A DNA stretch of 64,000 nucleotides, taken from NCBI GenBank assembly GCA_014843695.1, contig CM026398.1:19504683-19568682 (forward strand), written 5' to 3'. The notes beneath the pieces are model-generated. The model was not told the DNA's origin, searched no databases, and worked only from the letters and a program-made list of their open reading frames with translations. How positions within the stretch are numbered: position 1 is the first letter of the stretch; each line of letters begins with the position of its first letter. This document shows positions 22,411-34,697 of the stretch, in pieces. The position numbers and the translations under genes are program-made. This DNA comes from Archivesica marissinica (Eukaryota > Mollusca > Bivalvia > Venerida > Vesicomyidae).

Positions 22411-22944
22411 TCAAAGCTTACCTCATTCGAGCCGTGATTAAGAAATGACGTCGGGGTCAGGCCTCAATGTGTGGGCGTTGGTCCCTCGCTTACAGTGTCT
22501 TCCGGTTGCGGTAGATCTAGATATAAACTCAAAACACAACAACGTTGATTGGTACATTCGTTTGGCAATATGCAAACTAAACAGAAACGAGAACATAATG
22601 CGCGCTGATTTCAAGCTATGTGTCATGCCCTGACTCTTACACCTCATAACGGGTATATGGATCTCGAGTGGTGGGTTTGAAGGAAGACTCTACGCAATAA
22701 TTTATAATGGATGATGACGTTTATAATACTGCTTTACTTCCTTCCCTGGCTCTATATCTAATATAGTCATAAGACTCCTAACAATGTATTATTATTATAA
22801 TTATGCTCAAAATGGCGATTTATCTTCTATTCCAAAGCTGACCTGAAAGTGACCAACAATAGTGATTGGTTAGAATAATTTATATCACATGCAAATTGTT
22901 AGTATGACCATTTATTAGATATATACAAGTTCTAACGATATACG
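22411..22944. other. No gene recognised
   Basis: Short frames overlap on both strands at 22438-22647 with no family features. Confidence 0.35.
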
Positions 22945-22948
22945 TTAA

Positions 22949-23540
22949 AGCAGCATTACATCGTATGAAATAAAAGATATTTGAACAATTCAAATTTTAC
23001 GTATGGGTAGCAATGCTGCTACACATTCTAACAGTATACTTTGTATACTTATGTTCAATTGGTAAACAGTGTTTTTTTTGCGATAAAACAAACTCGAAAC
23101 CGAAAGTAGGACATTTCGAGTCGATCGGTCACGCACTTGTTTACAACCGGAACGCATCGTCTACACTTGTTTACATTCGGAATGCATTTGTCCCACGTTG
23201 TCTTTTTAATTAAATTACTGGGAAGATGTTGATTCATACCTCTGTTAGCTAAGTCTTTTAGGGACATATCTACATCCCCGCGAGGGGTTAGACATTAGAG
23301 GAAGGTAGATAGATAGTCTTTCATGTTCAAAATATATACGTTGTTCTACATCCTCTGTTGTTTCACGCATGCGCGCTGTGCGTGTTTAGATATCGTGTGT
23401 TGATAAACAAATTCGCGTATACGATGGTTTATATTTATTGGAATTTTATCGTTTCTGAGCGACTATTTCGAATTTTGTAAACACATACATTAGTATTTAT
23501 ATTTTACCCAAAACATCCTTTATTACGATGTAATGCTGCT
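22949..23540. mobile_element. TTAA-flanked non-autonomous element, CATTACAT class
   Basis: TTAA at 22945-22948 and 23541-23544 flank perfect 17-base inverted termini AGCAGCATTACATCGTA. The interior of about 590 bases is non-coding and includes CCCCGCGAGGGG, shared with a stretch near 59.2 kb. A TTAA target duplication is the mark of piggyBac-type transposition, but the AGC terminus differs from the usual CCC. Confidence 0.8.
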
Positions 23541-23544
23541 TTAA

Positions 23545-23973
23545 GTATGGAACGCCAGAACGCACATAATATACGGGGATAAAAAGAATAAAACAACTGA
23601 ATAGTGCTCCTGCAACGTTTATTGATGGTTTATTAACGATTAATATGATTGCGATCCAATTCCAATACCAATGTGCATGCACACTGTAGCTCTATAGATG
23701 CATGGTCAATCAAAAATATCCTAAATACATACACGTACCTTGACAAATTTCAATTACATCACATTAGCACATGTCGTGTCTGTATACATGTGGGTTTTAA
23801 AGAAATATCATTTTAAGCTACTAGTCGATAAACTTACGTTGTTGGCACACTTTCACACTGGACACGCAACTGCCAACCATCTGTAATCGCTTACCCATTA
23901 AGTGCCAATGCGCCATACGATCGTCGATTAAATTTATATTTTAAATTAATGTGAAATTTGATTTTACTATTCA
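23545..23973. other. No gene recognised
   Basis: Unassigned. The end (TTTTACTATTCAG, to 23974) would serve as a splice acceptor for the open frame that follows. Confidence 0.35.
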
Positions 23974-24004
23974 GGAACGACTATTACGATCGGATTTGAG
24001 AAAT

Positions 24005-24191
24005 ATGAGCGCCTTTCAAGATGATGGGGTATATAAGACGGATGGCGAGTACACATCTAAGACGGGTCCGGTGCTGAAAGAGGGGGATTCAGAGTCTAAC
24101 TATATATTTAACTACAACGACACTAGTCAGGACATACAGATCAGACGTCTCGACAAAGAATATGTAAACAGGAGTCCTTCAAGAGGCTCAG
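24005..24191 (+). CDS. Orphan 5' exon, candidate alternative first exon of HDHD5
   Basis: ATG at 24005 (A at -3) opens MSAFQDDGVYKTDGEYTSKT and runs to SPSRGS plus one base, ending at a good donor (G|GTATGT at 24192). An in-frame stop at 23942 limits upstream extension unless the acceptor at 23974 (TTCAG|GAACG) is used. The donor phase is 1, the same as HDHD5 exon 1 (39778), so splicing to 40000 would keep frame and give about 471 residues. The exon is hydrophilic with no signal peptide or membrane segment. Splicing would have to cross about 15.8 kb holding the 27-34.7 kb repeat block. No other plus-strand exon was recognised between here and 39.7 kb. It could instead belong to an unrecognised gene. 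Confidence 0.45.
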
Positions 24192-24458
24192 GTATGTCGA
24201 TTTTTCTCCAGTTTATTATTCGGCACCAATGGGCTAGGTTGTGTACGATTCACCATTTTTGAACTGAAAACCTGCGCATCGGGAGTGTGCCGCAGTGAAT
24301 ATTTGTCAGTAGAGACTAATTGTCGTCCGGTGCCGTCCCATAATCGTTCGTCCATTGAAGGAATCGACCATAATTATGTCATGATTTTGCCAGTGTTGAT
24401 GTGTGCGAGTTGATAAACTAACCCTAGATAAGAGCCACGATGCATTATAGGCAGCACA

Positions 24459-24750
24459 ACAGACGGATCTGTAGTCCAGTGGTAACACGCTGGACTCGTA
24501 ATCCAGGGATCGCAGGTTCGATCCCCCGTCTGACCCTAATAAAATTAACAGTCTTTCAGATGGGACGTTAAACCGAGGTATCGTGTCGGTGCTTTACACC
24601 GTGCACGTAAAAGAACCAGAGGAGATTCTGGAATGGGTCTCTGTCTGTATCATGCACTATCCTCCAAAATCTAAAATAACTAATCTCTTCAGGAGGCGTC
24701 GCTCATATGGGCAACCGGTAGCGACGATAAATAAACGTAAAAACACACAC
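24459..24750 (+). mobile_element. SINE-A, full length, with 12-bp target duplication
   Basis: Intact head, body, tail and (AC)n. Direct repeats ATAGGCAGCACA lie at 24447-24458 and 24751-24762. It sits 268 bases after the donor of the orphan exon, inside the presumed first intron. Confidence 0.94.
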
Positions 24751-24762
24751 ATAGGCAGCACA

Positions 24763-25361
24763 GATAATGTGCTTACTCGATCTCGAATAGTTCATACATT
24801 GGATGCTTCGGTTAGACAACAGTAACACATTAGAACTTATATACACTGTGAATGGCTGACAATCGTGCTTAGAGCTTCGTGCACAAATTTAATCACAAAC
24901 ACAGTCTTAAGAATACAAAATTATATTCATGAATACAGAGAATGTGATTACCATACAATGTATGCATTAACAATAACAAGAACTTACCATATCTCAGGTA
25001 AAGTACGAATTGATAGCTAAATGTCAGGGACGAATCTCTGGCATTGGGGCGTATTCTGTATCGTGCACTACTCCTCCAAACAATAAAATGACTAATATAT
25101 ACTCCCGGAGGCGTCGCCCCCTGATTAATAGGGGCGATAAATAAACGTATTCCAAATAAGATGTAAAGTAAAGTAAAGGTAGGTGAAGTGTTTGTTTATT
25201 ATAGTGACCCCTATTGAAAGGGCCAGTCATTACTGACTTATTACTACGAGACACATTTTTTTATGGACATCAGTACTTCCCGTATCTTATCATTGGCGGC
25301 CATCTGACGGGCAATCGGTAACTGTCGACCCCCGCTCCGTAGGCGGGCGTCTTAACCACTA
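24763..25361. other. Unassigned; diverged SINE-A 3' relic
   Basis: At about 25045-25150 a degraded SINE-A end is visible (GTGCACTACTCCTCCAAACA, GGAGGCGTCGCCCC, GGCGATAAATAAACGTA). The rest is unassigned. Confidence 0.5.
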
Positions 25362-25593
25362 GGCGTGTGTGTTTTACGTTTATTTATCGTCGCTACCGGT
25401 TGCCCATATCAGCGACGCCTCCTGAAGAGATTAGTCATTTTAGATTTTTGGAGGATAGTGCAATGATACAGATAGATACCCATTCCAGAGTCTCCTCTGG
25501 TTCTTTTACGTGTACGGTGTACAGCACCGACACGAAACCTCGGTTTAAAGTCCCATCTAAAAGACTGTTAATCAAGTTTATTAGGGTCAGACA
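25362..25593 (-). mobile_element. SINE-A, truncated before the tRNA-like head
   Basis: Tail and body on the minus strand, stopping at TTAGGGTCAGAC, just before the B box. Confidence 0.92.
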
Positions 25594-26325
25594 GGGTACA
25601 AATTTACCAAATATTAATCTTCGTTTTGATGCTGCATTAAAGTTTATAAAAATTATGGTTTCATAATCTATAGATTCTATAAATACACGAAAATCATATG
25701 TATAACGTATAGTGGTGTCCATGGTCGGGCTAGTCGTGGATACGTTACGGTCATGCATGATTTATTATAGAGATCACTAATTTTTAATGTCAGAATGTTG
25801 ACCAAATATTTAATGACGTATGAAAAACAATTTAGATTTATGACAAGTCAGCATACTGGTGTTTATTATATGCGAGTATATGATCCTATCTACGTGACAC
25901 TATTCATGATTCGTTACAATAACCGCTAGTAACAAGGCCACTGAGTCATAGCTGGACCATCTCGCAGTGAAACTAGATTCTAGTACACCCATATGTATTT
26001 CTATCTGCCTACGTAAATGTTTGAACGGGCATACACATTTAACCATCCACATTTAATCATCCACATTTAATTTGTGCTGAAATAAGTGTTCAATATTTCA
26101 CTATTTCGCTATTACAATGTAATGCTGCCACTATAAAACAACTGACTACCGTTTTTATAAGCTTATCTCCCGTGTTGACAAAGTCCGTTTATTAGCTGTA
26201 TCAATTGTTTATTTATCCGCGTTCATATCACGTTATTCCTGTTGACAGTGGTGAGACTCGGGTCAAAGTGGAATTCTAGTCCATGGTATTTGAGAGATTT
26301 GGGATGAAAGTAAGCAAAACAGCAG
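25594..26325. other. No gene recognised
   Basis: AT-rich. ACAATGTAATGCTGC near 26115 recalls the terminus of the CATTACAT-class elements, but no partner end was found. Confidence 0.4.
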
Positions 26326-26335
26326 TAATTTATTG

Positions 26336-26553
26336 TGTGTGTTTTACGTTTATTTATCGTTGCTACCGGTTGCCCATATGAGCGACGCCTCCTGAAGATA
26401 TTAGTCATTTTAGATTTTTGGAGGATAGTGCAATGATACAGACAGAGACCAATTCCAGAATCTCCTCTGGTTCTTTTACGTGCACGGTGTAAAGCACCAA
26501 CACGAGACCTCCGTTTAACGTCCCATCTGAAAGACTGTTAATTTTATTAGGGA
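26336..26553 (-). mobile_element. SINE-A, 5' truncated, with target duplication
   Basis: Tail and body only. Ten-base direct repeats TAATTTATTG at 26326-26335 and 26554-26563 bound it exactly, so truncation happened at insertion. Confidence 0.94.
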
Positions 26554-26563
26554 TAATTTATTG

Positions 26564-26786
26564 TCGGCTAAACCTTAACACGTCATGCGAAATAGTGTCA
26601 TATTGTGATGCCCATATAACATCTAGATTCTGTTTAATTGTGACATAGTTTCGCCACTGTGCTAGTAAGAAGACAAATTCACGCCACACCATAATGCTAG
26701 CTGGAAAGTAACCTATATATGGGACACTATGAACCCCAATAGAAACCAATGTACAGTGAACACTATATACAACGGAGAGGGACCTG
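26564..26786. other. No gene recognised
   Basis: Unassigned DNA between a SINE and a MITE. Confidence 0.3.
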
Positions 26787-27072
26787 CAGGCCCGTAGCCA
26801 CACTGAGGCACACCTGAGCTGCCCAGGTTAAAATTTCCAAAGCAAAAAATATGAATGAAAAATGAAATAAATAAAATGCCAAAAAATATCCCTTTGCTGT
26901 ATAAAATGTTGACTGCTAGAGAGCTGAACGGTCAGTGCATAAGTATACGTCTAAACTCATTAAATCAGAAAACGCAGGAAATCGTTTCTATGCCACAACA
27001 ACATTAGAGTGGAACATGCCCCGGACCACCCTAGATTGTCTCGGTTGAAATTTGCCACTGGCTACGGTACTG
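26787..27072. mobile_element. hAT-like MITE, second copy
   Basis: Left end CAGGCCCGTAGCCA, right end TGGCTACGGTACTG, diverged from GGGCCTG. Flanks ACCTG and AACTG may be a mutated 5-base duplication. Interior CCCCGGACCACCCTAG matches the element at 18004-18273. Confidence 0.7.
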
Positions 27073-27180
27073 AACTGGTATTTAACACAAGATGCTTCCT
27101 TTCACATGACCTATATTTGATCTTGAAATGTTAACCGCAAGGTCACGGGTATGGCTTGTTTGATAGGTCATGCATACGGG

Positions 27181-27622
27181 GGTTGATAAAGGTGTTGGAT
27201 TCTATTTTGCTTCGTTGGGTTGATAAAGGTGTTGGATTCTATTTTGCTTCGTTGGGTTGATAAAGGTGTTGGATTCTATTTTGCTTCGTTGGGTTGTTAT
27301 AGGTGTTGGATTCTATTTTGCTTCGTTGGGTTGTTATAGGTGTTGGATTCTATTTTGCTTCGTTGGGTTGTTATAGGTGTTGGATTCTATTTTGCTTCGT
27401 TGGGTTGATAAAGGTGTTGGATTCTATTTTGCTTCGTTGGGTTGTTATAGGTGTTGGATTCTATTTTGCTTCGTTGGGTTGTTATAGGTGTTGGATTCTA
27501 TTTTGCTTCGTTGGGTTGTTATAGGTGTTGGATTCTATTTTGCTTCGTTGGGTTGATAAAGGTGTTGGATTCTATTTTGCTTCGTTGGGTTGCTATAGGT
27601 GTTGGATTCTATTTTGCTTCGT
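27181..27622 (+). repeat. 37-bp minisatellite (12 copies)
   Basis: Unit GGTTGTTATAGGTGTTGGAT followed by TCTATTTTGCTTCGTTG, alternating with GGTTGATAAAGG. Copies are nearly identical. Confidence 0.97.
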
Positions 27623-27862
27623 TTTCACGTTACAAGCATTCATAGTTTACTATATAAGTAACCTCAGGTCTTGGTCGATTTCTTCCAAAATCAAATAACT
27701 TCCTCCTAGACTAACCATCTATGCATCCAGAAAATGTCATCCAATTCCATCCACAACTTATTGAGTGTTCTTGTCTGTAGATAGATGGATAGACGCAGCC
27801 AAACTAGCATGATTCGTTGTATCATATGTTTACAGTAAAACTACGAGCTGCTGTATCCAATG
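27623..27862. other. No gene recognised
   Basis: Unique-looking spacer between two arrays. Confidence 0.3.
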
Positions 27863-27988
27863 TTGCATACAGTGAGTAGTATGTAACTACAAGGTTGCAT
27901 ACAGTGAGTAGTAGGTTGTATACAGTGAGTAGTATGTAACTACAAGGTTGCATACAGTGAGTAGTATGTACCTACAAGGTTGTATACA
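27863..27988 (+). repeat. 32/21-bp array, left outpost
   Basis: Four units of the same repeat as 31175-34697 (GGTTGCATACAGTGAGTAGT with or without ATGTAACTACAA), broken at TATACAGT by the 30-bp array. Confidence 0.93.
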
Positions 27989-29243
27989 GTACTATTGTAG
28001 CACGTGTATTATATATCTGTACTATTGTAGCAAGTGTATTATATATCTGTACTATTGTAGCAAGTGTATTATTGTAGCAAGTGTATTATATATCTGTACT
28101 ATTGTAGCATGTGTATTATTGTAGTAAGTGTATTATATATCTGTAATATTGTAGCAAGTGTATTATATATCTGTACTATTGTAGCAAGCGTATTATATAT
28201 CTGTACTATTGTAGCAAGCGTATTATATACCTGTACTATTGTAGCAAGTGTATTATATATCTGTACTATTGTAGCAAGTGTATTATATATCTGTACTATT
28301 GTAGCATGTGTATTATATATCTGTACTATTGTAGCAAGTGTATTATATATCTGTACTATTGTAGCACGTGTATTATATATCTGTACTATTGTAGCAAGTG
28401 TATTATATATTTGTACTATTGTAGCACGTGTATTATATATCTGTACTATTGTAGCACGTGTATTATATATCTGTACTATTGTAGCACGTGTATTATATAT
28501 CTGTACTATTGTAGCACGTGTATTATATATCTGTACTATTGTAGCACGTGTATTATATATCTGTACTATTGTAGCACGTGTATTATATATCTGTACTATT
28601 GTAGCAAGTGTATTATATATCTGTACTATTGTAGCACATGTATTATATATCTGTACTATTGTAGCAAGCGTATTATATATCTGTACTATTGTAGCACGTG
28701 TATTATATATCTGTACTATTGTAGCACGTGTATTATATATCTGTACTATTGTAGCAAGTGTATTATATATCTGTACTATTGTAGTACATGTATTATATAT
28801 CTGTACTATTGTAGCACGTGTATTATATATCTGTACTATTGTAGCAAGTGTATTATATATCTGTACTATTGTAGAAAGTGTATTATATATCTGTACTATT
28901 GTAGCAAGTGTATTATATATCTGTACTATTGTAGCAAGTGTATTATATATCTGTACTATTGTAGCAAGTGTATTATATATCTGTACTATTGTAGCAAGCG
29001 TATTATATATCTGTACTATTGTAGCAAGTGTATTATATACCTGTACTATTGTAGCATGTGTATTATATACCTGTACTATTGTAGCACGTGTATTATATAC
29101 CTGTACTATTGTAGCACGTGTATTATATATCTGTACTAGTGTAGCAAGTGTATTATATATCTGTACTATTGTAGCAAGTGTATTATATATCTGTACTATT
29201 GTAGCAAGTGTATTATATATCTGTACTATTGTAGCACATGTAT
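27989..29243 (+). repeat. 30-bp minisatellite, left part (about 41 copies)
   Basis: Unit CTGTACTATTGTAGCAAGTG followed by TATTATATAT, with AAGTG, CACGTG and ATGTG variants. Most units are exactly 30 bases; two early ones are shortened. The 394-codon frame across it is a ten-residue repeat artefact. Confidence 0.97.
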
Positions 29244-30910
29244 TATAATAAGTTTATTATTACAAAGGCATCATGCCTATCAGTATACATGCATACAACA
29301 TATTATTACATAACATATCAATGGTGACACAATTTGTACATATACTCTGACACACAGTGAGAAGAATAGGTTATTGATGGTAGTATAAAGTATTTCTTTT
29401 TTCAAAGCTTTTACATATATACATCGACAAGTTTCTAACAATACACGAACTAGTAGCTTGTAGCAACTCCTTGAACTTTAATATGTTCGGTCTTTCCAAT
29501 AATATCTTTTTATATAAAGAATTCTAATTTCATGATACAGAGGGCATTCTAGCAAAAAGTGAAATTCATCTTCTACACTATTACATAATTGACAGTTGCG
29601 ATCATCTATCGGAATCTTTTCTGGTTTATGCCATCTACCTGATTCAATTTCTAATCTATGGGCTGATACTCTCAATCTAGTATATGCTATCCTGAATTTA
29701 CGAACATTTATAATATCTAAATAAGGTTGGAAACAAAAATCAGAAAATAGTCTATAAGTACGAGCTCTTGTTGAGTTTTCTAACTGGCTATTCCAGTCTT
29801 GTAAATAATTATCATATAGCCGTTGTTTAAAAGTTGCTAAAAATAGGTCTGTATCTCCTACTCCTTGAACAATCCATACGTGATTAAAACCTAATGACTG
29901 TAATACATTTCGTACATTTCGTGCCCAAGTTTTTTGTGTGGATACAATTCTAAGTCATGTAACATCATTTTATAGATAACACTAACATATTTAACATCAT
30001 CACATTGTAAAACTTTAAACCAATATCGCATAATTGCATACAATCTTTTAATAAGTAATGTACATCTACCAGTTTCTCCATACACAAAACTATTTTGTGT
30101 CTGTACACGTACACCGAGCAGTTGCTTACAATACTGTAAATGTACCTTTTCAATTGTAGCTATCTCATTGAAACCCCATATTTCACAGCCATAACTAAGA
30201 ATTGGTGTAATGAGTTTATCAAACAAATCAAGAGAATGACTAACTAAAATATTAGGAAATTTAACTAAATAAGTTTTTAATTTGGACATAGCTTTTAAAG
30301 CTTGTCCAGCTAGTGCATCGTGTGTTGAGCTAAAAGAACCACCTGTGGTAAACACAATTCCTAAATAAGTAAACTGCTTTACAATTTCAATTATGTCTCC
30401 ATTATATGCAAACTGAACATTTCGTCTATTTGCCCCACCTTTCTTAAATATCATTATTTTTGTTTTATTTATATTCACAGTTAACTTCCACTTTTGACAA
30501 TAATCATGCAATATTTCTAAACCTTTTTGCAAACTATTTTCAGATTCTGCAAATATTACTATATCATCAGCATATAATAACAAAAATAACTTAAGCATAC
30601 CAACATCCACTCCATCATAACCATGTAGCATAAAATCCTCTTCAATATCATTCAAGTACATGGAGAATAGGAAAGGTGATAAACATTCGCCTTGTCTAAC
30701 TCCCAAATAACATGTAAATTCATCACTTAATATGTTTTGATATTTAACTCTCGCTTTAACATGTGTATACATGGACTTAATAATGTTAAGACTTTTACCT
30801 CTAACACCTATTTTTAATAATTTGTACCACATTATATCTCTAACTACAAAATCGAAGGCTTTCATAAAATCAATGAAGGCTACATACAGTTTCCTATTGT
30901 TATTTAGCAT
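29244..30910 (-). mobile_element. LINE insertion in the 30-bp array, 5' truncated
   Basis: The array is interrupted after GTATTAT and resumes at TTATTATATATCTG, so a short TATTAT-type duplication flanks the insert. On the minus strand it holds reverse transcriptase, a C-terminal domain, a 3' UTR of about 230 bases and an AATAATAAACTTA end. The 5' part (endonuclease and amino-terminal RT) is missing. Confidence 0.88.
29478..30910 (-). pseudogene. LINE reverse transcriptase, frameshifted
   Basis: Reads from 30910 downward: VAFIDFMKAFDFV (RT block with the first catalytic Asp), then GVRQGECLSPFLFSMYLNDI, then LLLYADDIVIF (YADD active site), then the thumb region to about 29935. A one-base shift in an A-run near 29931-29940 moves the frame. 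The second frame continues as KTWARNVRNVLQSLGFNHVW and RLYDNYLQDWNSQLE, and ends in LRVSAHRLEIESGR, CQLC and VEDEFHFLLEC before the stop at 29478. This is the RNA-directed DNA polymerase of a non-LTR retrotransposon; 5' truncation and the frameshift make it non-functional. The C-terminal domain resembles that of the element at 254-651. Confidence 0.88.
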
Positions 30911-31174
30911 ATGATTTATTATATATCTGTACTATTGTAGCAAGTGTATTATATACCTGTACTATTGTAGCACGTGTATTATATATCTGTACTATTGTAG
31001 CAAGCGTATTATATATCTGTACTATTGTAGCACGTGTATTATATATCTGTACTATTGTAGCACGTGTATTATATATCTGTACTATTGTAGCAAGTGTATT
31101 ATATACCTGTACTATTGTAGCACGTGTATTATATACCTGTACTATTGTAGCATGTGTATTATATATCTGTACTA
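30911..31174 (+). repeat. 30-bp minisatellite, right part (about 9 copies)
   Basis: Same unit and phase family as 27989-29243, continuing after the LINE. It ends at CTGTACTAGAGTAGTAGG, where the 32/21-bp array resumes. Confidence 0.97.
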
Positions 31175-34100
31175 GAGTAGTAGGTTGCATACAGTGAGTA
31201 GTAGGTTGTATACAGTGAGTAGTATGTACCTACAAGGTTGTATACAGTGAGTAGTATGTACCTACAAGGTTGTATACAGTGAGTAGTATGTACCTACAAG
31301 GTTGCATACAGTGAGTAGTGTGTACCTACAAGGTTGCATACAGTGAGTAGTATGTACCTACAAGGTTGTATACAGTGAGTAGTATGTACCTACAAGGTTG
31401 CATACAGTGAGTAGTATGTACCTACAAGGTTGCATACAGTGAGTAGTATGTACCTACAAGGTTGCATACAGTGAGTAGTAGGTTGCATACAGTGAGTAGT
31501 ATGTACCTACAAGGTTGCATACAGTGAGTAGTAGGTTGCATACAGTGAGTAGTAGGTTGTATACAGTGAGTAGTAGGTTGCATACAGTGAGTAGTAGGTT
31601 GTATACAGTGAGTAGTATGTACCTACAAGGTTGTATACAGTGAGTAGTATGTACCTACAAGGTTGCATACAGTGAGTAGTATGTACCTACAAGGTTGCAT
31701 ACAGTGAGTAGTATGTACCTACAAGGTTGCATACAGTGAGTAGTAGGTTGCATACAGTGAGTAGTATGTACCTACAAGGTTGCATACAGTGAGTAGTAGG
31801 TTGCATACAGTGAGTAGTAGGTTGTATACAGTGAGTAGTAGGTTGCATACAGTGAGTAGTAGGTTGTATACAGTGAGTAGTATGTACCTACAAGGTTGTA
31901 TACAGTGAGTAGTATGTACCTACAAGGTTGCATACAGTGAGTAGTAGGTTGCATACAGTGAGTAGTATGTACCTACAAGGTTGCATACAGTGAGTAGTAG
32001 GTTGTATACAGTGAGTAGTATGTACCTACAAGGTTGTATACAGTGAGTAGTATGTACCTACAAGGTTGCATACAGTGAGTAGTATGTACCTACAAGGTTG
32101 CATACAGTGAGTAGTATGTACCTACAAGGTTGCATACAGTGAGTAGTAGGTTGCATACAGTGAGTAGTATGTACCTACAAGGTTGCATACAGTGAGTAGT
32201 AGGTTGCATACAGTGAGTAGTATGTACCTACAAGGTTGCATACAGTGAGTAGTAGGTTGTATACAGTGAGTAGTAGGTTGTATACAGTGAGTAGTAGGTT
32301 GCATACAGTGAGTAGTAGGTTGTATACAGTGAGTAGTATGTACCTACAAGGTTGTATACAGTGAGTAGTATGTACCTACAAGGTTGCATACAGTGAGTAG
32401 TATGTACCTACAAGGTTGCATACAGTGAGTAGTATGTACCTACAAGGTTGCATACAGTGAGTAGTAGGTTGCATACAGTGAGTAGTATGTACCTACAAGG
32501 TTGCATACAGTGAGTAGTATGTACCTATACGGTTGCATACAGTGAGTAGTAGGTTGTATACAGTGAGTAGTATGTACCTACAAGGTTGCATACAGTGAGT
32601 AGTATGTACCTACACGGTTGCATACAGTGAGTAGTAGGTTGTATACAGTGAGTAGTAGGTTGCATACAGTGAGTAGTATGTACCTACAAGGTTGCATACA
32701 GTGAGTAGTAGGTTGTATACAGTGAGTAGTAGGTTGTATACAGTGAGTAGTATGTAACTACAAGGTTGCATACAGTGAGTAGTATGTACCTACAAGGTTG
32801 TATACAGTGAGTAGTAGGTTGTATACAGTGAGTAGTATGTACCTACAAGGTTGTATACAGTGAGTAGTAGGTTGTATACAGTGAGTAGTATGTACCTACA
32901 AGGTTGTATACAGTGAGTAGTATGTACCTACAAGGTTGTATACAGTGAGTAGTAGGTTGTATACAGTGAGTAGTATGTACCTACAAGGTTGTATACAGTG
33001 AGTAGTATGTACCTACAAGGTTGTATACAGTGAGTAGTATGTACCTACAAGGTTGTATACAGTGAGTAGTATGTTGGTTGCATACAGTGAGTAGTATGTA
33101 CCTACAAGGTTGTATACAGTGAGTAGTAGGTTGTATACAGTGAGTAGTATGTACCTACAAGGTTGTATACAGTGAGTAGTAGGTTGTATACAGTGAGTAG
33201 TATGTACCTACAAGGTTGTATACAGTGAGTAGTATGTACCTACAAGGTTGTATACAGTGAGTAGTAGGTTGTATACAGTGAGTAGTATGTACCTACAAGG
33301 TTGTATACAGTGAGTAGTATGTACCTACAAGGTTGCATACAGTGAGTAGTATGTACCTACAAGGTTGTATACAGTGAGTAGTAGGTTGTATACAGTGAGT
33401 AGTAGGTTGTATACAGTGAGTAGTAGGTTGTATACAGTGAGTAGTAGGTTGTATACAGTGAGTAGTAGGTTGCATACAGTGAGTAGTAGGTTGCATACAG
33501 TGAGTAGTAGGTTGTATACAGTGAGTAGTATGTACCTACAAGGTTGCATACAGTGAGTAGTATGTACCTACAAGGTTGCATACAGTGAGTAGTAGGTTGT
33601 ATACAGTGAGTAGTAGGTTGTATACAGTGAGTAGTAGGTTGTATACAGTGAGTAGTAGGTTGTATACAGTGAGTAGTAGGTTGTATACAGTGAGTAGTAG
33701 GTTGCATACAGTGAGTAGTAGGTTGCATACAGTGAGTAGTATGTACCTACACGGTTGCATACAGTGAGTAGTATGTACCTACAAGGTTGTATACAGTGAG
33801 TAGTAGGTTGCATACAGTGAGTAGTAGGTTGCATACAGTAAGTAGTATGTACCTACACGGTTGCATACAGTGAGTAGTATGTACCTACAAGGTTGTATAC
33901 AGTGAGTAGTGTGTACCTACAAGGTTGTATACAGTGAGTAGTAGGTTGCATACAGTGAGTAGTATGTACCTACAAGGTTGTATACAGTGAGTAGTAGGTT
34001 GCATACAGTGAGTAGTATGTACCTACACGGTTGTATACAGTGAGTAGTGTGTACCTACAAGGTTGCATACAGTGAGTAGTATGTACCTACAAGGTTGTAT

Positions 34101-34697
34101 ACAGTGAGTAGTATGTACCTACAAGGTTGTATACAGTGAGTAGTAGGTTGCATACAGTGAGTAGTAGGTTGTATACAGTGAGTAGTAGGTTGTATACAGT
34201 GAGTAGTAGGTTGTATACAGTGAGTAGTAGGTTGTATACAGTGAGTAGTATGTACCTACAAGGTTGTATACAGTGAGTAGTATGTACCTACAAGGTTGTA
34301 TACAGTGAGTAGTAGGTTGCATACAGTGAGTAGTATGTACCTACAGGTTGTATACAGTGAGTAGTGTGTACCTACAAGGTTGCATACAGTGAGTAGTATG
34401 TACCTACAAGGTTGTATACAGTGAGTAGTATGTACCTACAAGGTTGTATACAGTGAGTAGTAGGTTGCATACAGTGAGTAGTAGGTTGTATACAGTGAGT
34501 AGTAGGTTGTATACAGTGAGTAGTAGGTTGTATACAGTGAGTAGTAGGTTGTATACAGTGAGTAGTATGTACCTACAAGGTTGTATACAGTGAGTAGTAT
34601 GTACCTACAAGGTTGTATACAGTTAGTAGTAGGTTGCATACAGTGAGTAGTATGTACCTACACGGTTGTATACAGTGAGTAGTATGTACCTACATAC
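31175..34697 (+). repeat. 3.5-kb array of mixed 32-bp and 21-bp units
   Basis: Long unit is GTAGTATGTACCTACAAGGT followed by TG(C/T)ATACAGTGA. The short unit lacks the 11 bases TGTACCTACAA. Long and short units alternate irregularly, with a C/T site in each. Higher-order copies exist: about 34021-34337 and 34338-34654 are near-identical 317-base blocks, and blocks near 33325 and 33536 are offset by 211. All open frames here are artefacts. Confidence 0.97.

Noticed and set aside
22114..22437. 107-codon plus-strand frame as a gene
   Set aside because: It lies over a SINE-E copy that has matches at 44.0 and 56.9 kb, where the frame is not kept.
28064..29248. 394-codon open frame rich in Cys, Ile and Tyr
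   Set aside because: It is the 30-bp minisatellite read in frame; a ten-residue period and parallel open frames show it is not a gene.
31175..34697. CRISPR-like array of about 32-bp repeats
   Set aside because: Units are contiguous with no unique spacers, in a eukaryotic context with no cas genes.
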